Assembly (NCBI RefSeq): GCF_033439725.1
Contig: NW_026944386.1
Coordinates: 682,001 to 746,000 of the forward strand
DNA length: 64,000 nucleotides
From: Neurospora tetraspora
Lineage: Eukaryota > Ascomycota > Sordariomycetes > Sordariales > Sordariaceae
Reading direction: 5' to 3'
The position numbers were made by a program, and so were the translations under genes. The notes under the pieces are model-generated. The model was not told the origin of the DNA, searched no databases, and worked only from the letters and a program-made list of their open reading frames with translations. Positions 31,513 to 43,225 of the stretch are shown one piece after another (within the stretch, counting starts at the first letter, position 1; the number at the start of each line of letters is the position of its first letter).

Positions 31513-34177
31513 ATTGCTGTAACAAAACCATATGACTCGCGGGGCGTGTAGCAGAATGTTGGATTCGCCGGGCGCTCAGGTGGCCGTGTTTAGGCTCGAC
31601 TGTGACAACTCACCTGGCAGTAGTATGTTTGACGAACAAGCACTGCCCACCGAGCGGCGGCAGCAGCAAGCACTAGACTTAGGGATAGGTTTCATTGTGA
31701 ATTGTTTATGCGTTTCAACGCGACGCTGGTTCCCTGTGGAAAGGCACATCCAAAAAAGGCTGGGTGTGGTGGCACCGGTCACGGCCTCCAAACAGTCTTC
31801 TGATATGCATCTTTTAGGACAAGGCAAGTCGACGCCGCCAACGGAGGACGGGGCCCATCTCGAGATACCGGTAACCTTCGATCGATGCACCTCCCATTGT
31901 CCATCATCAATCGTTTCCTGGGTCCTGGTCACTTGGCGCCATCATCATCGTGCATGTTATCGTCGCCGACCACGGTCCCGTTGTCCATGCTCCATGGAGA
32001 ATGAATGGTGTATCGCATTGCAGCAACCCGTGAGTTGTAAGCGAGGAGAGCGTGTTCAGCATGAGCTGGACCTTGGCGAGTGAGGACCTTCAGCTTTGGG
32101 CAGTAAGATGGTGAAATGGTCGCCGAAATGGGAATGCCATGGAAACAGTGAAAAGTGGAGGTGCCCATTCAGTGGTAGCTGCCGTAACCGGTGTTTTATT
32201 GTACCCCCCAGCTGAGGCCAGCGATCCCTATCTTATCTTCTGCAACCAAGTCCCGTGACCGGAAACGTCCTGTATGTACGGTACCTCTACTGCCCGAAAA
32301 ATACGTGCCGTCCCTGTTTCTTTTCCTGCAACAACAAGTCATTTCAGCGTCATGCCACTTATAGAGTCTTGGCGTTAGAGTTGGCCAAAACAAGTTCCTT
32401 CTTCCGGACCACATTCTCTTTCACATTGTGGCTCCTCATGAAGAACTTTTCTCCGTCGACCGAAACCTCCAAGCAAAACAGAGGACGACCAACCTCGGAG
32501 ATCTCAGACAACACGGCCCAACGAGACAAAACAAAAGACAAAAAGGTTTCGAAATTCATTCACCCAAAAGTTCAAAAGGCCCCGCGGACCGGTTTGGGTT
32601 TAGCCAAGTATGTCCGCCACATGGACGTTGCTGGGATTACGATCCGCTTGAATGGACAGCCCTGTCTTTTCTCCTATTTGGTACCGAATTGGATCCAGCG
32701 CCATCCACAGGGCCAGCCAGGCACACATCCAGGTACATCCATGCTTGGGGGTCGTGAATCCGAGATTGCCATCCTTCAGAACGGCACACGCAACTTTTTT
32801 ACTTTTTTACTCGCCGTGTTCGGATATTGGGATGGGATATTGGCAGTGTGGGAGCCGGAGTGGGTGACTACAGAAAGTGGGAAAGTGGTGGCATCATAAG
32901 TACCTACGTTCATGCCTTCTCTCACTTTCCACCCCCATGGGCCCCATGGAATGAACGGATCGCCCGATGTCGCTTACGGTCCCGTTGATGACTACTACAA
33001 GAAACAACCACCCACGACAGTCACCACGGCTCACGCTTGTTTCCAATCTTTGGCCGGACATTACAGGTGTGCAGTAGATGCTACCCAAAGGATGCGGACG
33101 ATCAATGAACAGGATGATGATCTGGCACTTGCAATCTGGCATTGCCCGGTTTGTTTGAGGTGTTCCTTTCAGAATGATCAACTGAGTTCCTGATTCATCA
33201 CACAAAGATTTGTTCTTACGAAGCATTGCAACACCACCATCACGGACGCGAAACCAGCCCAGCCGTAAACCATGTCCGAACCACACCCACATCCCACATG
33301 CCCATGTCGAAAATCAAGAAAAAAAAAAAAGGAACAAAAGAACAATCACGGGTCGAAGCCTACTGGATACGGAATATGGGGCCGCCGCCCGCCGAGGCCC
33401 CGGTCTATGACATATCTAAAAACGAAAACCTGGGACCTGGACATGAGAAGCGAACCGAATTCCCCGGCCGGGGACCTGAACGATAGATGATACCGGTGGT
33501 GTGGTGCCCGGGACGGGCGGCGGATCCTCCGTTAAGTCCTTCCAAGACCACCAGTCCCTGTTCCTTGGACTTTGTTGGTTCACGAGGCCTGATGAGACTG
33601 ACGCTTTTGTGATGCTTCATGCTTGAGTAATTTCATCTTGCATGTTCTATCGTCTCTTATCCCTCAGCTATATGGAGTAAGTGTATGTAGTCTACTCAGG
33701 TGAGTGAGTACGTACCTAGCCTGCGCTGCGTATCGTATATGTATGTAATCCGCAAAATACGAACACACCTCTCTCCTGGAGTCACTGCTCGAAAGCAAAC
33801 CTGATAAAGTGTTTCTATAGTGGTCGGGTACTCGCTCCATACAGAAACACTCTTACACAGCGTGTGTGCACAAACTCCAATTCTGCTGGGCGGCGGCCGC
33901 CTCACTCGGTGGTGACCATGTTGTCATATCATGTCATGTCAGCTCAGCTCAGCGACGTTTATTAGCCAAGCAAAACACAGCCCAGCAATTCGCTGTACAT
34001 CCATATCAACATCGAACATAGGTACTCTTCGGATGCGGCCCGATCGAGTAACTCGAAGAACGGCAAATGAGTGGGGATCTTCCCCGGGACTTACGGGGCT
34101 TTTACACGTGGTGAGTAAAGAATGAATTTGACCTAACGATCTTTAACCGTCTGTTTTACACGATACGATACGATGCC

Positions 34178-34204
34178 TGTGTTGTGCTGTGCTGTGCTGT
34201 GTTG
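34178..34204. repeat. Short TGTGC pentamer repeat
   Basis: Four to five copies of a TGTGC-type pentamer with small variants. Confidence 0.75.
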
Positions 34205-36054
34205 TTCTTCCACTCACAAATGAAACGCCCCCTGAATCCGTCATGACGGGTTTCATACCCTCGGTGAAAAAGGTCCTCGAAAGGTGAGCGAATGGATTGC
34301 CAAGACTTTGCAGATCCACTTCCACGCAGCTGGGTGAGTGGATACCGGTGTGGGGCCCGGGCTCATCTTTTGGTGGGCCTTTTGGTCACTGATGGACCTT
34401 GACCCAGCTGTGCTGACTGAGCTGAAAGGAAGGCGAGCGCGGAGCATCGGACATGAATAACTTTTGGTTCTTGAAGAAGAAAAAGAAAAGAAAGTGATTT
34501 GAGTTTCTTGGGTTCCAAGATTTCTTCTCATCCACACATCACCATCCTCCCACTCGACGACCACCCTCTAGGCAAATCTTGCGAGCTGCATCTATTCTTT
34601 TCTTTTCCTCCCACTGCGTTTCTAAGCTGGAGGTCCAGTGCTGCTGATAAAGCTGCGCCGCCACTTCTTCCGCGAGATCCTCACAATCTCCTCCGTTCTA
34701 CACACATGGAGTTGAGGATTTCTCATGGACCCCCCCTCCAACGATCATAGCCGTTAAACATCATCACGGAATTTACTCCGTCCATCGATACCATTATGTA
34801 CACCAAAGGTAATGTACATGAACCGCACTAGTCCAATACATACGAACTATTACACACGCAAACCCCGTATCAGTGCAGCAATGATCCTCTCATTCTATGT
34901 ACGGTATAGCGTCGGGTATAACCATCCAGTCCACTACAGTATGTATCGTGAACCACTCGAAAAAGAAGTTCCACTCCGCTGCATCTCTTGATTGAACCAC
35001 CAGGTACCACTCACCCACAACCATCAATGCATGCACTTGATGCACTTTCATGCGCTTCCCGCCTCCGAAAAAAAATTTTTTTTTTTTTTTTTCGAATTTT
35101 TCTTCCAGGGTTTGTTTCTCGGCAAAAAGCCGTTCGACTTGTCGAGTCAATTGCTCAAACGCTCACCGCAGATGGACGAACCATGCCTACTATACCTGAA
35201 GGTGAGAGGTCCGGAAGAGCGGAAGAGCGGAAGTGGAAGAGGCGGCGACGACCGTGGTGAATGCAGATAGATGCAGGAGTGAGAAAGTTCATCCCAAACA
35301 CGCCAAGACTTTGATGGCAGGCAATTCACCGTCGGTTTTGTGAAGGGGAGACCAACGAACGGCAAACCAAACATCCGTTCGTTGATCTCGTGATGATCTT
35401 GCAGATGGAATCGAATTGAGAGTTGGTTCAATTGGGAGGGAGGTTTGCAGCATGGCGGTTTTACAACATCAATGTTTACCCCTGCGTTCGCTAGCAATTC
35501 GACTATCGACATAATCATCCTGCCCTGAATGGGAAGGGTTGAAAGGGTAAAAAGGTCGGTGATATAAGACGTCAATCGACGAACCGCCATGAAACAATCA
35601 ATCGACAATGCTGCTTTCAGGGCCACGTGAAGAATGAAAGCAGCGATATTGCCCATCCGTCCGTCTTTATCACCTGGACGGTTCGGATGCTGGCTAGGGC
35701 TTCAAGTTCCAGCGGTGACAGACAGTCGGCATAATTCCGCACATTGTCTTGCACTTGCACCTGATGTTCGCCTCATTGTTACCTTGTCATTTCTTTCGGG
35801 CTTGTCAGTCTCGTCAGGGTCCATTAACCAGCATTACACGACAAAACACCACGGGCTTCTGGGGAGAAACTAACTTTCCGGTGATCTCCATCGTTAAGAT
35901 CGGCTACAATACAATAGTGCTGGGCATCGGTCCGTCGGTCACTACGGCACGGAGCTTCCGCGCCGTGAGCATGAGCATGAATGATTGCCGTCAGGTTCCG
36001 CTGTAAAATACACTTACAAACGTACTTGCGCTGCGTTACTACGGGGTGACCGTT

Positions 36055-36080
36055 CGGGGGCCGGGGGCCGGGGGCCGGGG
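36055..36080. repeat. G-rich CGGGGGC heptamer repeat
   Basis: Three to four tandem copies, with runs of four to five G. The G-runs could form a quadruplex on the plus strand. Confidence 0.8.
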
Positions 36081-37906
36081 ACTGCAAAACCGGGGGTCGG
36101 GTGGAAACCGGATGAAAGTCGGTCTTATTTAACGGCTTTAACGGCCGGCTGAAGTATTCCTTTGACGTTTGACGACGTTTACGGGGATATGGACGCCTTG
36201 TTATTACCATCTTCATGAATCTTCTGCATCGAATTCTCATAAAAGCAATGAAGCATTTATCCAGGTCACCAAGGGAGAGCAACAACAACAACTTATTACA
36301 CAGTACAAGTACTTACATCCTCTTGATATTCCATCGAACGGCGAATACCGAAATCGAAAAGCCGAGAGCGACTGTTGTTACACAGATCTTCGAATGATCG
36401 ACCAAACGGTTCCAACACTCGAAACAAATACCACAGTGAACGCTTTCGGCTGTTTTCCCTTCCTTCCTTCCACGTTTTGTTCTCTTCCCTCTCGCACTGC
36501 GTATGTAAAAATAGGGCAAGGCGAAGCAGGGCTGTTACAAACCTACATACGGATTTCAGCCAACGCAGCAAGGCAGGGCAGGGCAGCCTTGGATCGGATC
36601 CAACAGCCGCGTGAGCTACACGACCGAGACGACGGAGTAGGAAGGTCGTAAGGTGGCCATCTATACCTAACGCAGTGCAAGTGGCTGGGATTAGGAACAA
36701 CTACGTATCGGCATCCAAACATATGGAAATCCAGGCAACCAACCACTCTCGAACCACCAAGGGAATGCGTTTGTGATATGCTTGCAACTCTCGATGCACT
36801 CATGAAGTGATTTCTACAGAGATCCCCGTTCTTGGCGACTCTGCAGCGGCAAATGGAATTCTACACCACCACACATAAGGTCGGGTGCAGGGCAGCGGCT
36901 CGACAAGTGGTGGTGACCGTGGTAGTCGAGGTGGTTTTTCGTTCACCGCTAGACTGCAATGCTGGCTACAACAGTGAACTGCAACGCTTGTAACGCCTTG
37001 TAACCTTACGCTGCACAGGGGCCTGAGAGGCAAGGGTCGACAGCCCTGCAACTAGAGGACTTCGAGGATGGTATTGGTAGGTTCGTGAGGCTCGTGAGGC
37101 AGCTTTTGCAGACGGCAGATGGTAGGTGAGGCTCCCTCCCTCCATATCGATGAGCGGTCGAAGTTTCGAACTCAATGCGGATGTGGTGGGATGGATGGCG
37201 AAAAGTTGATGATGTTCAGGGACACGATACGATCCACACGGGCTGAGAAACAGGTACGGGATGTCCCGAACTTTTCCAGTTTCCAGGGCAGTTTACAGTT
37301 TTTCGCCTCGTTCGTCAGCTCAGCTGCCATCGTCTCACGCGCGGAATATGTATCTCAACAAGGTAAGTTCCCCGAGATTTCGAAGTCGTGGAAGGTTTCC
37401 AAGGCTTCGATACAAATGTCGCCACCGGCCCGGGTCGTCTTCCCGGCGGCGAGCGGCGATGGTATGGACCGTACTTGCCTAGAGGTACGCTATGGTAAAC
37501 TCTGTAAGTTACAAACCGTAAGTCTGATACGTATCTGTGTGTGTAAGTGCCAAGACACCATACCATACCGAAACCGGCACCACAAATGGTTAGGTACCGG
37601 GTCAAGGTCAAGTCTTCGACCTCGGACGCTGGTGAGGCGTCACAAAAGTGAAGAGAAGTTGAGATGAAGTGCCTGAGCCTCTGAGCCGTGGGCCTCTGAG
37701 GTGAGACGTCAAGCTGGATGTCTCGCCCGCAGTTCTGGTCCTGGATGTCTGTGTTCCCGGTTTGGGCAAAGCGTACCTGTGACAAAACGTGACGGGATGT
37801 GAGGAAAAGTTGGGGGACACTGGGGGGAACTTGGGGGAAACCAACGAACGAGCCTCTCGGAGTTGGATCCGCTTGCTGTGAGGCGTCACAGCTCACAGGC
37901 GTTCTC

Positions 37907-37935
37907 AGGGCTTCAGGGCTTCAGGGCTTCAGGGC
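37907..37935. repeat. AGGGCTTC octamer repeat
   Basis: About three and a half perfect copies of AGGGCTTC. About 80 bp to the left is a series of G5-G6 runs (37811-37840), and 110 bp to the right is a duplicated CAGTCAGGA. Confidence 0.85.
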
Positions 37936-40390
37936 GAAGTTGTATTGGTACAGCATTGGTTACCTAGTTTGGCGTTGGCGTTGAGGATTGGGAATTGGGG
38001 GGTGTTTGAATTGTGATGCTGTTCATGACTCTCGCAGTCGCGCGCACAGTCAGGACAGTCAGGACAGCCCCAAATATTACCGGTGTCTTCCCTGTCAAGC
38101 TATCAGGGCTGTCCCTAGGCTGTTCGGGGTTGTTCATCATCAAATCGTTGTCGGTATGCACGGCACCAGAAAGGCAGGCATCAAAGCGCAACACCTCCCG
38201 TTCTCCGTCCCCGTCTTTCCCCAGGCTCGCCATCGCCAGCCCCGGCTGTGGTGATGATGTGGCTCGCCGAAAGAAAAATCTGCGACAAGACAACGCAGAG
38301 CAGCAGAAGCGATCGGTTAAAAAGGGAGGGATGGATGCGGCGGCAACCTGACCGAGTCCATCAGACGACGCTTGCACACCGCAAAACAGCAAGCAATGCA
38401 GTGGTGTTGGATCGCGTCGCTGTGGGTGTGTTGGGTTGTTCTGCTGCATAACGGTGCTGGCAGGTGGCTAGTGTCGTAGGGAGCTGGGGTATGGGGGACC
38501 AGGGGGTTTTATAGGCTCGTCATCGACGACCATGTTGAGGAAAAGGGATTCAAGAGACAACTGGTGTTGAGCATGCCTGATGCCGCGGTTGCCCTTGATA
38601 TTGGATTTGTTCAATCCCATTGTCGTTGTTGTGGTCGTGTTAAACGTTGGTGCATCCGCCGCTGCAGGTGATGTGCTCGTCGGGTTTTACATGACCCGTC
38701 GTCTCGTCTTTACAAACAGGAACAAAACTGACAAGAAATGTGCTTTGTTTTTGCATGAATTCTGACACTGCCCGACATTGCCAGCCGCTTCGCAGCTTAC
38801 AGGCAGAATGTCAAGGCAAGCATCAAGGTAAGGCAAGGTAAGGCGGCGCGCACTGACGGGTAGGCCAGGCACCGATCCGCCGTTATAACTCCGTTAACAA
38901 TTTCACAGAGTCTCCATGGTCGCCTCGCCTGAAAATGGACTCGCCTCGGCCGGGAACGAAGCGGTCCACTCTCCCATTCAGCGCCCACTGGACGAGTGGA
39001 CGCTGGGATACAAGGGGTTGTTGTTTCTTTTTGCCAGGGGCCCGGGGAAAGAGCAAAGGTACCTGAATGACTTGAGGCAAGGGCGAAAGAGGGTTGGGGG
39101 GTGTGTCTGTAACGATGGTCCAAGCCCACTTCTTACAGCTGTGTAATGTTTCTTTCACTGCAAGTGCAAGCCCCAGCACACCTCAGCAGCCACCACACCT
39201 TAACAACAACAGGCATGGCTGTTAACATGTCAGTGCACACTCCATTCATTCCATTTGCTAAGGGAGGGCCGTAGGTGCATGCACATCTGCCAGACGTGCG
39301 AGACTCGCCAGTGCACCCGACCGCAGATGAGATGAGATGGCTGTACGCTAGAGTGGGTGCGTGGGAGTGGATGGGCTCCTTGATGCGCTGGATGCGAAGC
39401 GTGCTGGTGCCCGTGGCCCGTGGGTCAATCAATGTATGGTCATGGTATGGTCATGACACCGCAAGGAACCAATGGCAGATGACTGAGGGCGCAAAACACG
39501 CGGACGACCCGACCACACACCTTTTTGACCCTCAAAACCCTGGATGGAAAAGCAATGGATAAGACGAAAAATGGCTGGCCGCTCACGGTCACGGTCACGG
39601 ATGGGAAAGAGGCGGATGCAGTGGCCCTTTGTATCTTTCACTTCATTCAACTCAATCAACCCCTGGCGGCCCCACACCCTCCTCCACTCCGTTGCCGCAT
39701 CGGTCTCTACGTCGCCGTTTGGGACCCGGCATCGTGTTCCATGTCAGGGCAGTCTGGTTCCATCCAGGTGGATGGTACCTTTCAACCCCCCTGCAACACT
39801 CTCGTTCTGTGTAAGCTCTCGTAATATTACATAGTACATTGAGGTTCCATTGGATCCATCCTTGTACACACACCCCTTCTTTGGATCCTCCCGCCCTTTC
39901 TTTCCACTTTTACTCTTTACTGCTGTTTCCATTTCCTCGACGTCCACTACACTTACTTCCATATTCTCTCTCGTCTGCACTGCTCTGCTTAATTTTCTGT
40001 TTGCTCGTTCTCCATTCTTGACTTTTCCACACAAGTCAAACCAAACCAAAACCCAAACCAAACCATCCCTCGTCCCAACCTCTATAAGGAGAAGTAGGGG
40101 ATACGAGACGGGAAACCAACAACAACCTCCACCACGCCGTCACCAACATAGACAGACCTTCCACTTGATTCCACTTTCACCCTAATTCACCCTTAAACAA
40201 CCACACGGCCCTCAACGACTACAACCGACGTTCGAAATACCAAACACTGGTGTGTAATCTGTGGCAAGACACCGCCTCTTCTCGCCCAAGCACGTCCCAA
40301 CCAAGGCCCCAGGTCACCGGCTTCTCTTATAAGCTGCCCTCCTCGGCCAACACCACCACCGACAGTACCTCCGTCTCGGTTCTTGTTTAA

Positions 40391-41014
40391 CCTTGGTTGC
40401 GCTTTCGTGTCCCAACCCATCCCTGCTTGCTACTGCAATCACCCATACACACACCGTATACACGACACACAACCTCTCTCTCTTGGACACTCAAGTCTTC
40501 GAGGACGCCGATTGCTGCCGAGTGCCCAAACCACCACAACAGCAACCACAAGACTTTCTGTCGGTAAGCGGCTTGTTCTCTTCGCTTTGCTACATGGCCG
40601 TCATATTACACAAGCACACACAGGCCCAGGGTCTTCTCATTCCTTCATCCTTGGTCCAGTCGCTCCCTGCAGTGTCCCCCAAAGACCAGCTTCCCTACCA
40701 CAAGACACAAGGGCCGCCACGGCTGCAGTCCATGCCCCTTTCCGCCTTTCCGCAGGCACTGAGTCCTTTTCCCCATCCATCCCTTCGTTGCCTTGTTTGC
40801 ACTTTTCTCGCATGCAGCAGCCTTTTGGTGATACACATTGCTAACATGCATGCCACGAACAAAGGTCTTGGTCGCACTCATAACTGGTCCACTCGCCCTA
40901 CCCATTTCCCCGGGTTTCTCTGGACTCTTGCTCCTCACCGATCTTTCCACTATAATTTCATCCGTCGTCGCTCACGTAGCTTGGCTCCAGTAATACCCTC
41001 AAGACAACTTCAAC
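40391..41014 (+). promoter_or_regulatory. Probable long leader of the Tcp11-family gene
   Basis: This is C/T- and CA-rich sequence with several short upstream ATGs (for example at 40594) immediately before the Tcp11 start. A 293-codon frame (40393-41274) overlaps the gene in another phase, with a Pro/Ser-rich random-looking product. It is more likely an untranslated leader with upstream ORFs than a gene. Confidence 0.35.
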
Positions 41015-43225
41015 ATGGGCGAACAAGGCGCAGGCAGTGGCTTCGAGAGCCACTTGTCTACTCACAGGCGACAGGACTCCACGGCCGAGGAGCCCCTACC
41101 GACAGAGACCGTCCCCGAGACGCGCAACCCACCCCAACAGTCCGAGCAGGAAGATCAGATCATGCAAGAGTTCGACAGAGTATCGAGGGAGCTGGTCACA
41201 GATGGAGGAGAGAGCACGGCTTCGACACCGGCCGCAGAGACGGCACCCAGGCTATCCAGGAATTCGTCGACTAGTTCCAACCGGCAAAGCACAAGCGAAT
41301 ACTTCACCGCCCATGCCAGGGATCGCAGGCCCTCACCGCTCTCTCGCAGCTCCAGTGTACCAATCGCCCCCAAGCCCCTCGAACCCCCAGTTACCCGCGC
41401 AACACTCAGCGAACTCGACGTCAGCAAGATAATACACAACCCCAAGCTGCGCCATGACATCAACTTCGACCCTGAACTACACTTCCGACCCAACCTGGAC
41501 GGCGAAAAGGGAAAGAGGAAGCAGGAGAAGGCAAATCAGTTCTGGAACATGTTGATGGAGCAGCTAATACAATTCGTCATGGATCGGGAGGGCTTCTACG
41601 CGAGATATGGGACAGACGACAACTGGTGCCTGCCAGCACTCCTCAAGGCCGCTCGGGAGATCATTGAGACGTTGGTACCACAACGGGACCGCGATCTTTT
41701 GAACGATGGATTGAACGTGGAACTTCTGATGCAGCAGTTTCACCGGGGCGTTGCAGATCTGGAGAAGTTGGCGGCCTGGCTATCCGGTGTTCTCAAGCTA
41801 CACTGTGCACCGATGCGCGATGAGTGGGTAGACGAGATGTACAATGAGCTCAGCAACGGGAATCGGAACAACGATATGGGCGAGCTGGTCAAGGGAATGA
41901 GGAACCTGCTTAGTGTGCTGGAGGCCATGAAGTTGGACGTCGCCAACCACCAGATCAGATGCCTTCGCCCTGTCTTGATCGAGGATACAGTCCACTTTGA
42001 GCAGCGTTTCTTTATCAAGAAGATTCAAGCGAGGAAACTCAGCATCGCTGCCGCCAAGGAGTGGTACCGCAACGCCGAGACTGCCGCCTCCATTGCCTAC
42101 GCCAACACACCCAGCCCTCATGCTCAAGCATTCGGCGAGACCGGCACTTTCTTCGAGGCCCTCACACATCTCGTTCTGCCGTCCACCTCTACCAATAACG
42201 TACCCAATACCTTCCTCTTCGACGAGGAGCGCATCCTCAAGCTCAGGTCAGATATGTACGACAGCATCTGCCTCGAGATTTGCATGCGCAAGTATGAGGA
42301 CTACGACAGCCTTTCGAGGCAGTTTTCCTCTGGAGTACCTGCTTACCTCTCTGAGGATAACGGCCGTACACTAAGTACCCGCTCGTCCGCCGAGTTCAAC
42401 TTCTCCCGTCCCTCCAGTCTAACTTTTAGCGATCGCAACTCCCTGTCATCAACTGCTTCTTCTCCCCGCAGCTCCGTCATCTTCACACCCACTACCGGTT
42501 CTTGCACCCCTGCTCCTCAGGACTCTGCCGAATCCCGCCGAAAGGCACAGGATCTCTACTCGTCTCTTCTCGCCCTCCTCCACACCGCCCCACCCGCCAG
42601 CCGTCCCGACTACAGGTGGAAGAACCTCGCCGGCGCGATGGCCCTTCAGATCCTGCGCTTCGTCAACCACCCCCAGGCGTCGTTGGCCGAGCTCGAGGCC
42701 AACCTCGTCCGCGTACTAGGCGACCCCACATGTGAGGTCTTCCGGGAGGTCGAGGCGGAGTTCCAGCAAAAGTTGCTAGGCGAAGTGGCGGTCAAGGTCA
42801 AGGAGTTTAGGAATCTCTCTGGCGTTGGCCTCTTCTCGCGCGCAACTGGTGGAAGGATCCAGACCCCTGGCACTAGGGCGTGGAATGCCGGTGGAGCTGG
42901 CGATCACCTTCGCACCCCTGGAGCCAGCAAGGTGATGGGTATCCAGAGCCTTGGTGGCAGTGAGTCTACAACGACTGCTTCGTCTTCGTCGAGTTCATCC
43001 AGCACAAGGGACCCCCGCGAGGAGGCCGGTGTTGAGGACATGGCGACGCGGGTTGCCCACTTTGGCATTCTCCACTGGAGGGTGTGGGCGCAGTTGGCGT
43101 ATGTGGGCGATGTCGAAAGTGAGTTGGAAAGTGCGGAGCTGATGGCTCAGATGCAGGCTCAGGGGTCGGCGTATGCTGAGCAGTTTGCCGCGGCGGCTGC
43201 GGCTGCCAATGTCGGGAGGATATGA
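41015..43225 (+). CDS. Tcp11/SOK1-family protein, 736 aa
   Basis: One uninterrupted frame from an ATG in strong context (CAACATGGGC). Residues 1-135 are disordered and rich in Ser/Thr/Glu. The Tcp11 domain begins near 140 (ELDVSKIIHNPKLRHDINFD) and runs to the end, with recognisable blocks NQFWNMLMEQL, LPALLKAAREIIETLVP, GVLKLHCAPMRDEWVD and HQIRCLRPVLIEDTVHFEQ. A low-complexity Ser-rich insert (about 655-670, SSSSSSSSS) interrupts the C-terminal part, as does a Ser/Thr-rich linker around 455-510. Yeast SOK1 of this family was isolated as a suppressor of protein kinase A loss, and animal TCP11 acts in sperm. In filamentous fungi the molecular role is not settled; a link to cAMP signalling is inference. 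Confidence 0.88.
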   Translation: MGEQGAGSGFESHLSTHRRQDSTAEEPLPTETVPETRNPPQQSEQEDQIMQEFDRVSRELVTDGGESTASTPAAETAPRLSRNSSTSSNRQSTSEYFTAHARDRRPSPLSRSSSVPIAPKPLEPPVTRATLSELDVSKIIHNPKLRHDINFDPELHFRPNLDGEKGKRKQEKANQFWNMLMEQLIQFVMDREGFYARYGTDDNWCLPALLKAAREIIETLVPQRDRDLLNDGLNVELLMQQFHRGVADLEKLAAWLSGVLKLHCAPMRDEWVDEMYNELSNGNRNNDMGELVKGMRNLLSVLEAMKLDVANHQIRCLRPVLIEDTVHFEQRFFIKKIQARKLSIAAAKEWYRNAETAASIAYANTPSPHAQAFGETGTFFEALTHLVLPSTSTNNVPNTFLFDEERILKLRSDMYDSICLEICMRKYEDYDSLSRQFSSGVPAYLSEDNGRTLSTRSSAEFNFSRPSSLTFSDRNSLSSTASSPRSSVIFTPTTGSCTPAPQDSAESRRKAQDLYSSLLALLHTAPPASRPDYRWKNLAGAMALQILRFVNHPQASLAELEANLVRVLGDPTCEVFREVEAEFQQKLLGEVAVKVKEFRNLSGVGLFSRATGGRIQTPGTRAWNAGGAGDHLRTPGASKVMGIQSLGGSESTTTASSSSSSSSTRDPREEAGVEDMATRVAHFGILHWRVWAQLAYVGDVESELESAELMAQMQAQGSAYAEQFAAAAAAANVGRI

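Larger units (their letters stand above)
29281..40390. other. 11-kb gene-poor region
   Basis: I find no gene that I can support here. ORFs of up to 214 codons (32255-32899) occur at the rate expected by chance in DNA of this base composition, overlap on both strands, and show no motifs. The region contains a GTT microsatellite, G-rich tandem repeats and many short direct repeats. The right part may be promoter or leader of the Tcp11-family gene. A multi-exon gene with very short exons could still hide here, as KSH1 does further on. Confidence 0.4.

Noticed and set aside
32255-32899. 214-codon plus-strand ORF in the gene-poor region
   Set aside because: No motif, odd composition, competing ORFs on both strands; one ORF of this length is expected by chance in 64 kb.
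35147-35656. Minus-strand ORF with an ankyrin-like phrase (IVELLANAGVNID)
   Set aside because: Only one half-repeat matches; the flanking sequence has no ankyrin pattern, so chance similarity is more likely.
37119-37667. 182-codon plus-strand ORF
   Set aside because: Random-looking product overlapped by minus-strand ORFs of similar length; no family match.
40393-41274. 293-codon ORF overlapping the Tcp11-family start
   Set aside because: Different phase, Pro/Ser/His-rich random product; the Tcp11 frame is clearly the coding one.
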